A DNA stretch of 64,000 nt from Buchnera aphidicola (Stegophylla sp.). Lineage in GTDB: Bacteria; Pseudomonadota; Gammaproteobacteria; Enterobacterales; Enterobacteriaceae. The stretch is taken from positions 106,679-170,678 of the forward strand of contig NZ_CP032998.1 in assembly GCF_005080785.1 (NCBI RefSeq), written 5' to 3'. The translations under genes and the position numbers were made by a program. The notes below the pieces were generated by a model. It searched no databases. It was not told the DNA's origin and saw only the letters and a list, made by a program, of their open reading frames with translations. Of the stretch, positions 53,690 to 64,000 are shown in pieces (position 1 is the first letter of the stretch; each line of letters opens with the position of its first letter).

Positions 53690-54922
53690 ATGATAAAAAA
53701 TTATAAAATTAAAATGCCTGATTTGGGTATTGACAAAGTTGAAGTAGTCGAAATTTTAGTTAAAGTACATGATCATGTATCGAAGGAACAAGGTTTAATA
53801 GTTGTAGAGGGTAAAAAAACATCTATGGAAATCCCATCACCTTATGATGGTATTGTTTCAAAAATTTTTGTTAAAGTTTCTGATATTGTAACAACTGATT
53901 TTGTAATTATGTTAATTAAGGTTGAAAATGATAAAATTCAATGTAAAAAAACACAAATTACTAGTGATACATCGTTAAACAAAGCTGTTAATAATATTTG
54001 TTATAATCAATCATATAATCATGTACATGCTACTCCATTAATTCGTCGTTTAGCACGATTATCAAATATTGATCTTACGAAAATAACAGGTAGTGGACGA
54101 AAGAATCGAATTTTGAGAAAGGATATTGAGAATTATAATTTTAACATTAAAGATCAATTAAATAATAGTGGTACTAAAAGAATGAATAATATTAGTAATT
54201 TAGAACCATTTAATTTTGATCAGTTTGGTGATATTGAGATCATTGATATTGATAAAATAAAAATCATATCAGGTTCTTTTTTATTTAAAAGTTGGAGTAC
54301 TATTCCGCATGTTACACAATTTGATGAAGTAGATATTACTGAATTAGAAGAATTTCGTCAAAAATGTAATAATATGCAAGATTTTAAAGACAACCGATTG
54401 ACATTATTATCGTTTATTATAAAATCTGTTTCGAAAGGATTAGAGAGATTTCCTTATTTTAATAGTTCTATTTCTTTAGATAATAAAAAGATTTTTTTGA
54501 AAAAATATATTAATATTGGTATAGCAGTAGATACATCATATGGGTTAGTAGTACCTGTAATTAAAAATGTTAAAGGTAAAACTATATCTGAAATTGCTTA
54601 TGATATTGCGAAACAATCAAAAAATGCTCGAGATAAAAAATTATCTATTTCTGATTGTCAAGGAGGATGTTTTACAATATCTAGTTTAGGTAATATAGGT
54701 GGAAAGTTTTTTACTCCTATTATTAATTCTCCTGAGGTAGCTATTTTAGGTATTTCTAAAGCTTTTTATCAACCGTATTGGACTGGTACAAAGTTTATAC
54801 CTAGGTTAATGTTACCATTATCTTTATCTTATGATCATCGTATTGTGAATGGAGCAGATAGTGTAAGATTTATGACATTTATTAGTAGTGTTTTGAATGA
54901 TTTAAGATTATTATTAGTTTAG
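53690..54922 (+). CDS. aceF: Pyruvate dehydrogenase E2, dihydrolipoamide acetyltransferase
   Basis: 410 residues versus 630 in E. coli, because it has one lipoyl domain instead of three. Lipoyl domain ~1-75 with the lipoyl-Lys43 in VEGKKTSMEIP; E1/E3-binding domain ~115-150 (ATPLIRRLARLSNIDLTKI); catalytic domain ~180-410. The catalytic motif, DHRxxDG in the family, reads DHRIVNGAD here: His383 is kept but the Asp is Asn387 (codon AAT, 54848-54850). GAGGAGAG ahead of the ATG is a strong SD. Confidence 0.95.
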   Translation: MIKNYKIKMPDLGIDKVEVVEILVKVHDHVSKEQGLIVVEGKKTSMEIPSPYDGIVSKIFVKVSDIVTTDFVIMLIKVENDKIQCKKTQITSDTSLNKAVNNICYNQSYNHVHATPLIRRLARLSNIDLTKITGSGRKNRILRKDIENYNFNIKDQLNNSGTKRMNNISNLEPFNFDQFGDIEIIDIDKIKIISGSFLFKSWSTIPHVTQFDEVDITELEEFRQKCNNMQDFKDNRLTLLSFIIKSVSKGLERFPYFNSSISLDNKKIFLKKYINIGIAVDTSYGLVVPVIKNVKGKTISEIAYDIAKQSKNARDKKLSISDCQGGCFTISSLGNIGGKFFTPIINSPEVAILGISKAFYQPYWTGTKFIPRLMLPLSLSYDHRIVNGADSVRFMTFISSVLNDLRLLLV

Positions 54923-55042
54923 TGTGTGTATATTTTTTGTTAATTATTTAGATAATAATATATTATTATAAATATATTAAATTATATGTTTAGAATGTAT
55001 CGGCCATGATAATTTTATTTTATTTTTGTTAAAGGATTTGAT

Positions 55043-56473
55043 ATGATTCGAGATATTAATGCTCAAGTTTTAGTAATTGGTTCTGGTCCTGCAGGATATT
55101 CATCGGCTTTTCGAAGTGCTGATTTAGGATTACAAACAGTTTTAGTAGAAAAATATAGTTCATTAGGTGGTGTATGTTTAAATGTTGGATGTATTCCATC
55201 TAAGTTGTTATTACATTTTGCTAAAGTAATAAAAGAAGCAAAAGAAATATCGAAACAAGGTGTTATTTTTGGTAAACCAAAAATTGATTTTAGTTTAATA
55301 AAGTCGCATAAAGAGAATATTATTTTTAATTTATCTTCTGGATTACAGAATATGATGCAAAAAAGGAATATTGATTTGTTACAGGGAGTTGGTCATTTTG
55401 TAGATGAAAAAACTTTTTTAGTATCTAATGATACAGAACATGTTAATATACATTTTAAGAATATTATTTTAGCCACTGGATCTAAACCGGTAACTTTACC
55501 GAATATGCCTAATAGTCCGAATATATGGAATTCTACTCAAGCATTATCTTTAAATAGTATACCTGATCGTTTGTTAATTGTTGGATCAGGTATTATTGGA
55601 TTGGAAATGGCAACTTTTTATAGTTCTATTGGTGTTAAAGTTGACGTTATTGATCGATGTAGTCGATTATTACCAGTGTTAGATATGGATGTTATAAATA
55701 TTTTTCATAGATCTATAAAACAGGATTTTAATGTTTTATTAGAAACTGAAATATGTGATATTGTTTTACACAATAATGGAGTTTTAGTAACTTTAAGTAA
55801 TAATGATAAAAGAGAAAAAGTTTTTTATAATTCTATTTTAATTGCTATTGGTCGTACATCAAATATACATGACTTAGGAATTGATACAGTTGGAATTAAA
55901 GTGGATCAAAATAATTTTATTATTGTAGATAATCAATTACGTACAAATGTTTCTAGTATTTATGCTATTGGTGATGTTATTGGGGAACCAATGTTAGCAC
56001 ATAAAGGTATGCATCAAGGTCATATTGTTGCAGAAGTAATAGCTGGTTATAAACATTATTTTGATCCTAGAGTGATTCCTTCAGTAGCATATACTGATCC
56101 TGAAATTGCATGGGTTGGTATTAATGAAATGGAAGCTATTAAACAAGGTATTGATTATGAAGTGTCTATTTTTCCTTGGAAAGCATCTGGAAGAGCAATT
56201 GTTTCTAATTGTTCAAATGGAATGACAAAATTAATTGTTAATAAGAAGAATAATAAGATTATTGGTGGTGTAATTATTGGTCGACAGGCTGGAGAATTGA
56301 TATCTGAAATTACTTTGGCAATTGAAATGGAATGTGATATGGAAGATATCTCTTTGACAATACATGCTCATCCTACATTATATGAAACAATAGGATTATC
56401 TTCTCAGATCTTTCAAGGTAGTATTACAGATTTAATAAATTTGAAGTGTTTACGTATGAAACAAGATATTTAA
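55043..56473 (+). CDS. lpdA: Dihydrolipoamide dehydrogenase (E3)
   Basis: A 476-residue flavoprotein (E. coli 474) reoxidising dihydrolipoamide with NAD. FAD site VLVIGSGPAGYSSAFRSADLG; redox disulfide in GGVCLNVGCIPSK; second nucleotide fold LLIVGSGIIGLEMA; catalytic His-Glu in HAHPTLYETI. AAAGGA precedes the ATG. 120 bases from aceF, so it may have its own promoter, as in E. coli. Confidence 0.98.
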   Translation: MIRDINAQVLVIGSGPAGYSSAFRSADLGLQTVLVEKYSSLGGVCLNVGCIPSKLLLHFAKVIKEAKEISKQGVIFGKPKIDFSLIKSHKENIIFNLSSGLQNMMQKRNIDLLQGVGHFVDEKTFLVSNDTEHVNIHFKNIILATGSKPVTLPNMPNSPNIWNSTQALSLNSIPDRLLIVGSGIIGLEMATFYSSIGVKVDVIDRCSRLLPVLDMDVINIFHRSIKQDFNVLLETEICDIVLHNNGVLVTLSNNDKREKVFYNSILIAIGRTSNIHDLGIDTVGIKVDQNNFIIVDNQLRTNVSSIYAIGDVIGEPMLAHKGMHQGHIVAEVIAGYKHYFDPRVIPSVAYTDPEIAWVGINEMEAIKQGIDYEVSIFPWKASGRAIVSNCSNGMTKLIVNKKNNKIIGGVIIGRQAGELISEITLAIEMECDMEDISLTIHAHPTLYETIGLSSQIFQGSITDLINLKCLRMKQDI

Positions 56474-56591
56474 AATAATTTTATAGATCATGATTTATTA
56501 CATATATGATACAAAGTTTTTATAAAATATTATTTATGTATTAAATTTTATGCATATGATTTTTTATATTTTATAGTTTTGTTATAATTGT

Positions 56592-56933
56592 TTATACGCT
56601 AAAAGATAAACCACATCCGCAGGTAGTTTTTGCATTAGGATTAGAAACTATAAATTTGGATCCTGATAATGTTTCTTGGTAATCGATTTTTCCTCCTATC
56701 AAATATTGAAAACTAATAGGATCAATAACTATAGTAAATGGATATTTTATTATTATATCATGACTATTAATTTTTTTATCTATTTTGAAGTTATATTGAA
56801 AACCACTACATCCCCCGCCAGTGATATAAATTCGAAATTGTGAATATTGATTTTTTTTTTTTCCAAGTAGTTTATTTATTTTGTTTAATGCTGATTGAGT
56901 AAATTGTAATTTAAATTTAGATGTGTTAATCAT
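56592..56933 (-). CDS. erpA: Iron-sulfur cluster insertion protein ErpA
   Basis: A 113-residue A-type carrier (E. coli ErpA 114). The three conserved cysteines are in GGGCSGFQY and CGCGLSFSV. Length and [15 protein letters not shown] match ErpA rather than IscA. It delivers Fe-S clusters to targets, which here would include complex I (nuo). Convergent with lpdA. Confidence 0.94.
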   Translation of the reverse strand: MINTSKFKLQFTQSALNKINKLLGKKKNQYSQFRIYITGGGCSGFQYNFKIDKKINSHDIIIKYPFTIVIDPISFQYLIGGKIDYQETLSGSKFIVSNPNAKTTCGCGLSFSV

Positions 56934-58198
56934 ATATGCTCTTTATTATTAATAATAGGATTCATTTTTAATATTTATATATTTATTGTATAATAAAGAT
57001 TTTAATAATAACTTTTTAATTTTTTATTTTTATAATTAATTATTTATATATTTATTATTTTAATTTGATGATTAATATAATTTTATAATATTCTTTTATA
57101 TTATTATGAATATTATTTTTGATAATTGTCGTCAAAATATTTTATATAAAATTTATATTTTTTATTTTAGTATTATATATTTTATTTAAATGTTTAATAT
57201 TTGATATTATAGTTATATTTATGATGAAATAATTTTTTATTTTTTATGATAAGTATATTTTATTATATATTATTATAGATGTAATTTTATTTTAAAATAT
57301 TTTTTTATTTTATGTATTATAATCTTTATTGTAAGGTAATATTTATTTTGTAATTTAATATTATGTGTAAAAAATTGATTTTATGTTATTTTTTATATAC
57401 ATTATATTTTATATATTTTGTTTTATTAGTATTATTTAATATACAATTATAATATTTTTATTAGTGAATAACATTTGATTAGAATATCAATTTTTTTTAA
57501 GATATTGGTTTACTTAATAGTGATGTAATTATAAAATGATTATTTTTTAACTATTAATATGAAGAATTTTAAGTTGTTGTATTAGATTGATGTATAGTGT
57601 AGTTTAATGATATTGGTAATATATTCAACATCATGCAATTTTATTTTTTATATTTTATAGTATATGTAAAATATTTTATTATATTATATATCGTTTTATT
57701 TTTGTTATGTTAATATTTTATAAATTTATTATTTATAATTTATTTTGTTTTGATATTTAATAATTGATAAATAATATATGATATTGTAAAGTATTGAACT
57801 ATATATAATTTTTAATCATAATTATTTATTTATGTTATTTGATTATTTTAATATATATTCAGTGATAGTATTGTAATTATTTAATAATTTTGTATTATAT
57901 ATTCTGATTTTATTATATTTTTTTTTATTATATTTTTTATGCAAATATGTTTGAAAATATTAATTCTTTATTTTTTATGGTTAATTAGTTTTATAAGTGA
58001 TAATTATTTTTGAATTTTAGAAATTATTTTTTGGTATTATGTTTTTGATATTATATTATTATATTAATAATTTTATTTTTATTAATATTTTATTTACTAC
58101 ATTGTGTAGTATCATGGATGTGTATATTTGAATCATTATGATATATAAGATATTATCATTATTTTATTCAATAATTTTTTTGTTATATTATTAATTTA
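56934..58198. other. 1.27-kb AT-rich gap at the expected dcw (division/cell-wall) locus
   Basis: No gene, tRNA or GC stem-loop is recognised; stops are frequent in all frames. In E. coli rsmH is followed by ftsL, ftsI, murE, murF, mraY, murD, ftsW, murG, murC, ddlB, ftsQ, ftsA and ftsZ. None is here. The gap sits exactly where rsmH transcription would have continued into that cluster, so it is probably its deletion scar. Confidence 0.65.
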
Positions 58199-59131
58199 CT
58201 ATTCTATTAGTTGTGCAGTTCTTAAAATAGCACTTCTTGATCGAGGATTTTGTATCATTTCTTGTGGACTTGGGAAAATTCTTTTTATATTTTTAATTTT
58301 TTTTATGTTTAATTGATTTATTTTGTTTTCTGTTATAGGTAAATTATAAGGTATATTAACATTTTGACTATGTTGGATCATAAATTTTTTTATAATTCTA
58401 TCTTCGATAGAATGAAAACTAATAATGACGATTTTACCGTGTGAATTTAAGATATTTAATACTTGTTGAAGAAATGTTTTAATTTCATATAATTCTTGAT
58501 TAATAAATATACGAATAGCTTGAAAACTACGTCTTGCTGGATGTTTATATTTGTTATATGGAACAATGTTTTGAATGATTGCAGATAATTCTTGAGTTGT
58601 ATTAATTGGTTTAATATTTCTTATTTTTACAATTTTATTTGCAATTTTTTTTGCATATTTTTCTTCTCCTAATGTTTTTAATATATATGCGATAGTATTT
58701 TGATTACTAGTGTTAATCCATTGTTTTGCAGATGTTCCGTGGCAAGGATTCATACGCATATCTAATGGTCCGTTAATTCGGAATGAAAATCCTCTTTGAG
58801 GATTAAAAAGTTGCATGGATGATGGTCCTAAATCTAATAAAATACCATCAATTTTTTTATAAATATTCATATTTTTAGCGTGCATAGTGATATTTGAAAA
58901 TTTGTCTTGTATAATATGAAATCTAGAGTCAAATATTTTTTTGGCAATATTTATAGCATATGGATCTTGATCAAAAGAGTATAATTTACCTTGTTTTCCA
59001 AGATGTTTTAAAATATTTAAAGAATGTCCTCCTCCTCCAAAAGTACCATCAATATATATTCCATTTTTTTTAATATTTAAATATTTTATAGCTTCATGTA
59101 ATAGTACTGTAATATGTTTTTGGTTTTTCAT
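58199..59131 (-). CDS. rsmH: 16S rRNA (cytosine-1402-N4) methyltransferase
   Basis: A 310-residue SAM methyltransferase (formerly mraW; E. coli 313). The SAM site is YIDGTFGGGGHSLNIL, followed by DGILLDLGPSSMQL and GFSFRINGPLDMRMN; the C-terminal FHSIEDRIIKKFM and RSRSAILRTA are conserved. It is the first cell-wall-cluster gene in E. coli but acts on the ribosome, which may explain why it alone survives. 44 bases after ilvH. Confidence 0.96.
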   Translation of the reverse strand: MKNQKHITVLLHEAIKYLNIKKNGIYIDGTFGGGGHSLNILKHLGKQGKLYSFDQDPYAINIAKKIFDSRFHIIQDKFSNITMHAKNMNIYKKIDGILLDLGPSSMQLFNPQRGFSFRINGPLDMRMNPCHGTSAKQWINTSNQNTIAYILKTLGEEKYAKKIANKIVKIRNIKPINTTQELSAIIQNIVPYNKYKHPARRSFQAIRIFINQELYEIKTFLQQVLNILNSHGKIVIISFHSIEDRIIKKFMIQHSQNVNIPYNLPITENKINQLNIKKIKNIKRIFPSPQEMIQNPRSRSAILRTAQLIE

Positions 59132-59175
59132 AGTGTAGTTTTAATTAAATAAATACTTTGTATTTTTGTTTATTA

Positions 59176-59676
59176 TTATTTATTTATGCTTATTATACTT
59201 GATCTTGAAATTGTAGTAATTTTAGAAATATTTTTAATAATTTTAATAAAAGTGTTTATTTTTTTTTGTGTTCCTGAAATTTGAATGATGTATTCATTTA
59301 ATGTGAAATGGATAATTCTTCCTTTAAAAATTTTAATTATTTGATATATTTCTATTTTTTTTTCTTTATTAGTATTATGAATTTTAATTATCATAATTTC
59401 TCGTTCTATAGATTGATTTGGTATAATTTTAATAACTTGTAATACATTAATTAATTTATATAGTTGTTTTTCAATTTGTTCAATAGTTTTTTGATTTCCT
59501 ATAGTTTTTATTATGACTTGGAATATTTTATTTTTGTTTGTCAGATTAACATTCATACTTTCTATATGATAACCTTTGTGTGTAAATAATCCTATGATTC
59601 GAGATAAGGAACCGGACTCATTTTCTAAAAGTATTGATAATATTGTTTTTTTATTATTTTTTAAATCGCATTTCAT
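59176..59676 (-). CDS. ilvH: Acetolactate synthase III, regulatory (small) subunit
   Basis: A 166-residue subunit (E. coli 163). N-terminal ACT domain [30 protein letters not shown], then [15 protein letters not shown] and [10 protein letters not shown]. The C-terminal half is diverged. It confers valine feedback and stabilises IlvI. Its start overlaps the ilvI 3' end by 23 bases. Confidence 0.95.
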   Translation of the reverse strand: MKCDLKNNKKTILSILLENESGSLSRIIGLFTHKGYHIESMNVNLTNKNKIFQVIIKTIGNQKTIEQIEKQLYKLINVLQVIKIIPNQSIEREIMIIKIHNTNKEKKIEIYQIIKIFKGRIIHFTLNEYIIQISGTQKKINTFIKIIKNISKITTISRSSIISINK

Positions 59677-61369
59677 TCATTCCTCCTCCTTTAATTTGCA
59701 TGGGATATACATGTTCATGATGATCAATATATATGTCTACAAAAACTAAATAGCCGTTTAATAATTTTTCTAATGCGAATTTTAATTTTTTTTTTAATTT
59801 ATTCTTTTGAGTAATTGAAATACCAATATGACCGTATGATTCTGATAATTTAACAAAGTTAGGGAGTGATTTCATATAAGAATGCGAATGTCTTCCTGCA
59901 TACAGTATATCTTGCCATTGTCGTACCATACCTAATGACCGATTATTCAAATTTAATATTAATATCGGTAATTGATATTGCATGGCAGTTGATAATTCCT
60001 GTATATTCATTTGTATACTTCCATCTCCTGTAATACAAATTACTTTTTCTTTAGGTAAAGCTAATTTTACGCCTAATGCTGCTGGTAATCCAAATCCCAT
60101 AGTTCCTAAACCGCCAGAATTAATCCATCGTCTTGGTTTATTGAATGTGTAATATAATGCTGTAAACATTTGATGTTGACCTACATCAGTTGTTATGTAA
60201 GCTTGTCCTTTAGTTAATTTCCATAATATTTCGATTACGTGTTGGGGTTTTATTTTTTTACTATTTGTATTATATTTTAGACTATTTTTTTTTCTCCATT
60301 TTGTAATACGTATCCACCATGGTATTAATCGATTAGGGTTGATATATGTGTTATGATATTTAAGTAGTTGCAATAAGTTATGTAATATTTCTTTTGCGTC
60401 TCCAACAATTGATATATTTGCAATAATTGTTTTAGATATTGATGTAGGATCAATATCAATGTGTATTATTTGTGCATGGGGACAATATTTTTCAATGTTA
60501 TTTGTGGTTCTATCATCAAATCTTACTCCAATAGCAAGTATAACATCAGCATGATGCATAGCCATATTTGCTTCATATGTTCCATGCATGCCGATCATAT
60601 GAAGATTTTGAGGATGTTGGCCAGGAAATGCTCCTAATCCCATTAAGGAAGTTGTTACTGGAATATTTAAAATTTCTGCTAGTTTTTGAATTTTTTTAGA
60701 ACTATTTGAAATGATTATTCCTCCACCAATATATATAATTGGTTTTTGAGCAGATAATAATATTTTTAATATTTGTTTTAATTTTTTGGTGTTACATTCT
60801 GGTATTTTTAGGTAACGTGGTTTTATATGTATTGATTGAGTTTGAATATATGGTTTTGTGTTGACGTGGTTTAAAATATTTTTTGGAATATCTATTACAA
60901 CAGGTCCTGGTCTTCCTGTTACAGCTAATAAAAATGATTTTTTAAAAATAATTGGGATATCTTCGATATGTTTAATAAGAAAGCTATGTTTAACGATCGG
61001 TCTGGAAATACCTAACATATCACATTCTTGAAATGCGTCATATCCAATTAATGATGCATCAACTTGTCCTGAAATAATGATCATTGGAATTGAATCCATA
61101 TAAGCAGTAGCAATTCCTGTAATTGAATTAGTTGCTCCTGGACCTGAAGTAACAAGTACGACTCCTATTTTACCTGTTGCTCGAGCGTATCCATCTGCCA
61201 TATGAGTAGCACTTTGTTCATGTCGTACAAGTATATGTTTGATTAAAGAGTTTTTTTTTAATACATCATAAATATCTAAAACAGATCCTCCGGGATACCC
61301 AAATATATATTTTATTCCTTGATCAATGAGTGCGCGAATGACTATTTCTGATCCTGAAAATATTTCCAT
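59654..61369 (-). CDS. ilvI: Acetolactate synthase III, catalytic (large) subunit
   Basis: A 571-residue ThDP enzyme (E. coli 574) for the first common step of Val, Leu and Ile synthesis. The catalytic Glu is in [17 protein letters not shown]; the ThDP-Mg motif starts at [12 protein letters not shown] and ends NLNN. Start has AAGGAAAA upstream. This is the AHAS III isozyme pair used by Buchnera to make branched-chain precursors. Confidence 0.97.
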   Translation of the reverse strand: MEIFSGSEIVIRALIDQGIKYIFGYPGGSVLDIYDVLKKNSLIKHILVRHEQSATHMADGYARATGKIGVVLVTSGPGATNSITGIATAYMDSIPMIIISGQVDASLIGYDAFQECDMLGISRPIVKHSFLIKHIEDIPIIFKKSFLLAVTGRPGPVVIDIPKNILNHVNTKPYIQTQSIHIKPRYLKIPECNTKKLKQILKILLSAQKPIIYIGGGIIISNSSKKIQKLAEILNIPVTTSLMGLGAFPGQHPQNLHMIGMHGTYEANMAMHHADVILAIGVRFDDRTTNNIEKYCPHAQIIHIDIDPTSISKTIIANISIVGDAKEILHNLLQLLKYHNTYINPNRLIPWWIRITKWRKKNSLKYNTNSKKIKPQHVIEILWKLTKGQAYITTDVGQHQMFTALYYTFNKPRRWINSGGLGTMGFGLPAALGVKLALPKEKVICITGDGSIQMNIQELSTAMQYQLPILILNLNNRSLGMVRQWQDILYAGRHSHSYMKSLPNFVKLSESYGHIGISITQKNKLKKKLKFALEKLLNGYLVFVDIYIDHHEHVYPMQIKGGGMNEMRFKK

Positions 61370-61774
61370 TTTTTTTCCTTAATGTCACTTTTTATAATAT
61401 ATCTCATTAAATTGTATAGTTATGTTCTTTTTGATGAGGTTATATTAAATATAGAATGTAAAATGTCATTTTATTTACTTAGTTTGTATAATTTATTGGG
61501 TAATATTTAATTGTTTTTAGTTTTATTGTATGGTAGTCATTGTTATTAATAATATATATACTTTGAACGTGTGAAATGTTTTAGGTATATAATGATATTA
61601 TTTAATGTATATACATTAAGGTATATGAATAATATATCAGAGTAAGTATTTTATAATTGTATATAATAAATATATATTTGATCGATATTATATGGTAGTG
61701 TATGTGTATGAAATAATTTTTTGTATAAGATTCATTAATGATTTTATATTTATATATATAATATCAGAATAGGT
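61370..61774. other. 405-bp gap between ilvI and dapD
   Basis: No gene recognised. The first ~60 bases carry the ilvI ribosome binding site and probably its promoter; no convincing promoter pair or leader peptide was identified. The rest is A/T with short direct runs and no stable GC stem. Confidence 0.5.
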
Positions 61775-62599
61775 TTAATTGATATTTCTTAATAGTTGAT
61801 TAATTTCTGTTTTTTTTAATGTATTATGATCAACTTGTTTGACAATTATAGCACAATATAAATTATATTTTTTATCTTGTGAAGGTAGAGTACCTGGTAC
61901 TACAACGGAACCGGATGGTATTTTTCCATAAGTAATTGTTTTTGTTTGTCGATTGTATATTTTAGTACTTTGGCTAATATATACCCCCATTGAGATTACG
62001 GATCCTTCTTCAACAATTACTCCTTCAACAATTTCAGATCTAGCGCCGATAAAACAATTGTCTTCAATAATAGTAGGATTATTTTGTATGGGTTCTAGTA
62101 CTCCTCCTATTCCTACTCCTCCAGAAAGATGAACGTTTTTTCCTATTCGGGCACAAGATCCCACAGTAGACCATGTGTCTATCATGGTTCCACTATCTAT
62201 GTATGCTCCTATATTTATAAAAGAAGGCATAAGTATAGTGTTTTTACCAATAAATGCTCCTTTTCGAATTGTTGTTGGAGGTACAATACGGATATTATTT
62301 TTTTTTAATTCTAAATCTGTAATATTTTCATATTTTAGGTTAATTTTATCGTAGAAGGTGTTTTTTGTTTCTTGATTAATTTGATTTTTTTGAATACAAA
62401 AATATAATAATATTGCTTTTTTTAACCATTGATGTGTAATCCATTGTCCAGATATTTTTTCTGATACAGTTAATAATCCATGATCGATAAGATTAATTGT
62501 TTGGTGTATAGCATTAAAATCTGAACAGGTAATATTTTTATAGTTGATTTGATCTTTAAGTTTAAAAATTTCATTGATAGTTTTTTTTAGTTTTTTCAT
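61775..62599 (-). CDS. dapD: Tetrahydrodipicolinate N-succinyltransferase
   Basis: A 274-residue enzyme, same length as E. coli DapD, in the succinylase route to diaminopimelate and lysine. An N-terminal alpha domain is followed by a left-handed beta-helix of hexapeptide repeats ([54 protein letters not shown]). The active-site Asp/Glu and glycine-rich loops are intact. Confidence 0.97.
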   Translation of the reverse strand: MKKLKKTINEIFKLKDQINYKNITCSDFNAIHQTINLIDHGLLTVSEKISGQWITHQWLKKAILLYFCIQKNQINQETKNTFYDKINLKYENITDLELKKNNIRIVPPTTIRKGAFIGKNTILMPSFINIGAYIDSGTMIDTWSTVGSCARIGKNVHLSGGVGIGGVLEPIQNNPTIIEDNCFIGARSEIVEGVIVEEGSVISMGVYISQSTKIYNRQTKTITYGKIPSGSVVVPGTLPSQDKKYNLYCAIIVKQVDHNTLKKTEINQLLRNIN

Positions 62600-62619
62600 A
62601 ATATTAACTCTTTTTTTTG

Positions 62620-63414
62620 TTAAATATTTTTATATATTCTATTTATTTTTTCTTTTTTTCTGAGTGTTAAAATTTCACATCCATCTTTTGTTACTAAAAT
62701 AGTATGTTCATATTGTGCCGATAAACTGTTATCTTTTGTTTTTATTGTCCAACCATCTTGCATACAAAATACATGTTTTTCACCTAAATTAATTATTGGT
62801 TCTATAGTGAATATCATACCTTCTTGTAAAATTATTTTTTTATAATTGTTTAAATAATGTAAAATGTATGGTTTTTCATGAAAATTTTTACCAATGCCAT
62901 GTCCACAATATTCTTCTACAATAGAATATGGTGTTGTATTAATATATTTTTGTATTTCTTTTCCAATTAGATTTATTGGAATACCTGGTTTAATTATTTT
63001 AAATGTAGAATAAAGACTCTGTTGTGCTGCATAACATAGTTTTTTAGCTTCTTTTTTTTTACATGGGTGGATGATAAACATTTTAGAAGTGTCTGCATAA
63101 TATTTGTCTTTGATAATTGTGACATCAATATTAACAATATCACCTTTTTTTAGTTTTTCTTGATGATTAGGTATACCATGACATACAACGTTATTTACAG
63201 ATATACAAACAGATTTTGGAAATCCTTGATATCCTAAACATCCAGGTATAGCTTTTTGTTTATTTTTAATATAATCATGACAAATATTGTTTAATTCTAA
63301 GGTTGTGATATCAGGAACAAGGTATGGTTTAATCATATCGAGTACTTCAGATGCAAGATAACCAGATATTTTCATTTTTTCAATGTCGTTTTTATTTTTT
63401 ATAACAATGTTCAT
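62620..63414 (-). CDS. map: Methionine aminopeptidase, type I
   Basis: A 264-residue enzyme (E. coli 264) removing the initiator Met. The substrate His is in VVCHGIPN; metal ligands are in [19 protein letters not shown] (two Asp), [12 protein letters not shown] (His), FTIEPI (Glu) and QYEHTILVT (Glu). Divergent from rpsB as in E. coli. Followed by dapD 20 bases downstream. Confidence 0.97.
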   Translation of the reverse strand: MNIVIKNKNDIEKMKISGYLASEVLDMIKPYLVPDITTLELNNICHDYIKNKQKAIPGCLGYQGFPKSVCISVNNVVCHGIPNHQEKLKKGDIVNIDVTIIKDKYYADTSKMFIIHPCKKKEAKKLCYAAQQSLYSTFKIIKPGIPINLIGKEIQKYINTTPYSIVEEYCGHGIGKNFHEKPYILHYLNNYKKIILQEGMIFTIEPIINLGEKHVFCMQDGWTIKTKDNSLSAQYEHTILVTKDGCEILTLRKKEKINRIYKNI

Positions 63415-63664
63415 TTTTATTCATAGTCATATTTGTATATTTAAAAATTTGAATCTATCATATATTTTGAATATTAGTTTTGAATTTTTTTATTTTATAT
63501 ATTGAATATTTATCATATAATAATATTAAAAAATTTAATTTTTATTTTTGAAATAATATTAATATTTGATTTTAAGTTATTATATATTTAATTATGTGTA
63601 ATAATTAAAATTATAAAGAAGTGATATAGTTAATATTTTGTGCAATTATGTAGAGGTATGTATA

Positions 63665-64000
63665 ATGCAAATAGTTTCTATGAGAGATATGATAAAAGCA
63701 GGAGTGCATTTTGGACATCAAACACGTCATTGGAATCCAAAGATGAAACCATTTATTTTTGGGGTTCGTAATAAAGTACATATTATTAATTTAGAAAAAA
63801 CAGTACCTATGTTTTATAAAGCATTATTAGAGTTAAAAAAAATTCATTCATGTCAAGGAAAAATATTATTTGTTGGTACAAAAAAAATTGCTAGTAATGC
63901 TATTCAAAATGCTGCTGTGAGTTGTAAACAGTTTTATGTTAATCAACGTTGGTTAGGGGGTATGTTAACTAATTGGAAAACTGTTAGACAATCTATTAAG
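63665..64000 (+). CDS. rpsB: 30S ribosomal protein S2, N-terminal part (runs off the window)
   Basis: The first 112 codons are inside the window. The translation [20 protein letters not shown], followed by [19 protein letters not shown] and [16 protein letters not shown], matches E. coli S2 almost residue by residue. GAGG at 63653-63656 precedes the ATG. The 250-base divergent region to map must hold its promoter, but no clear pair was identified. Confidence 0.96.
   Translation, partial: MQIVSMRDMIKAGVHFGHQTRHWNPKMKPFIFGVRNKVHIINLEKTVPMFYKALLELKKIHSCQGKILFVGTKKIASNAIQNAAVSCKQFYVNQRWLGGMLTNWKTVRQSIK

Noticed and set aside
57105-57200. Short ATG frames in the gap after erpA (for example a 27-codon one) as remnants of ftsL or similar
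   Set aside because: No residue pattern matches any dcw protein, and the strand is opposite to that expected for a cluster following rsmH.
1-64000. Mobile elements, prophage, restriction, toxin-antitoxin or defence systems
   Set aside because: No transposase, integrase, nuclease or defence gene was found; every sizeable coding frame is a housekeeping or biosynthetic gene except the DUF2076 gene.

Overview
The window is a strongly AT-rich, gene-dense bacterial chromosome segment. Its gene content and order match the obligate aphid endosymbiont Buchnera aphidicola, a reduced Enterobacterales genome. The evidence is Enterobacterales-type proteins that track E. coli almost residue by residue, blocks that keep E. 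coli order (ileS/rpsT, dnaK-dnaJ, nuoA-N, nrdA-nrdB-yfaE, grpE/nadK, thrABC, aceEF-lpdA, ilvIH-rsmH, map/rpsB), long A/T homopolymers, gene-free AT-rich gaps where E. coli neighbours have vanished, and no mobile elements, prophage, CRISPR or defence genes. The strain cannot be named from the sequence alone.

Layout. 1-4.1 kb: 5' part of ileS, rpsT with a decaying duplicate of its 3' end, and dnaJ and dnaK behind a clear sigma-32 promoter. 4.2-19.1 kb: the complete complex I operon nuoA-nuoN with fused nuoCD. 19.1-28 kb: an Alx/TerC membrane protein, folC, prs (opposite strand), prfA-prmC, ackA and pta. 28-35.3 kb: nrdA-nrdB-yfaE and gyrA on the minus strand, then a DUF2076 gene. 35.3-39.2 kb: ahpC, ung, grpE, nadK, tmRNA (ssrA) and grxD. 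39.2-40.2 kb is an empty gap. 40.2-50.5 kb: ychF, the thrABC operon, dksA, truA and secA. 51-56.9 kb: aceE-aceF-lpdA and erpA. 56.9-58.2 kb is a second empty gap, next to rsmH, where E. coli has the division and cell-wall (dcw) cluster. 58.2-64 kb: rsmH, ilvH, ilvI, dapD, map and the 5' part of rpsB.

How it works together. PDH (aceEF-lpdA) makes acetyl-CoA and NADH, Pta-AckA turns acetyl-CoA into acetate plus ATP, and complex I oxidises NADH. The thrABC, ilvIH and dapD genes belong to essential amino acid synthesis, the classic nutritional role of this symbiont. DnaK/DnaJ/GrpE, SecA, tmRNA, RF1/PrmC and TruA are basic upkeep.

I found no new multi-gene system. The most notable signals are erosion: a GrpE that ends before its beta-domain and carries a 16-A tract, loss of the dcw cluster, an Asp-to-Asn change in the acyltransferase motif of AceF, a His-to-Tyr change in the Ung active-site loop, a tmRNA with a Lys-rich tag, and a diverging tandem copy of the rpsT tail.
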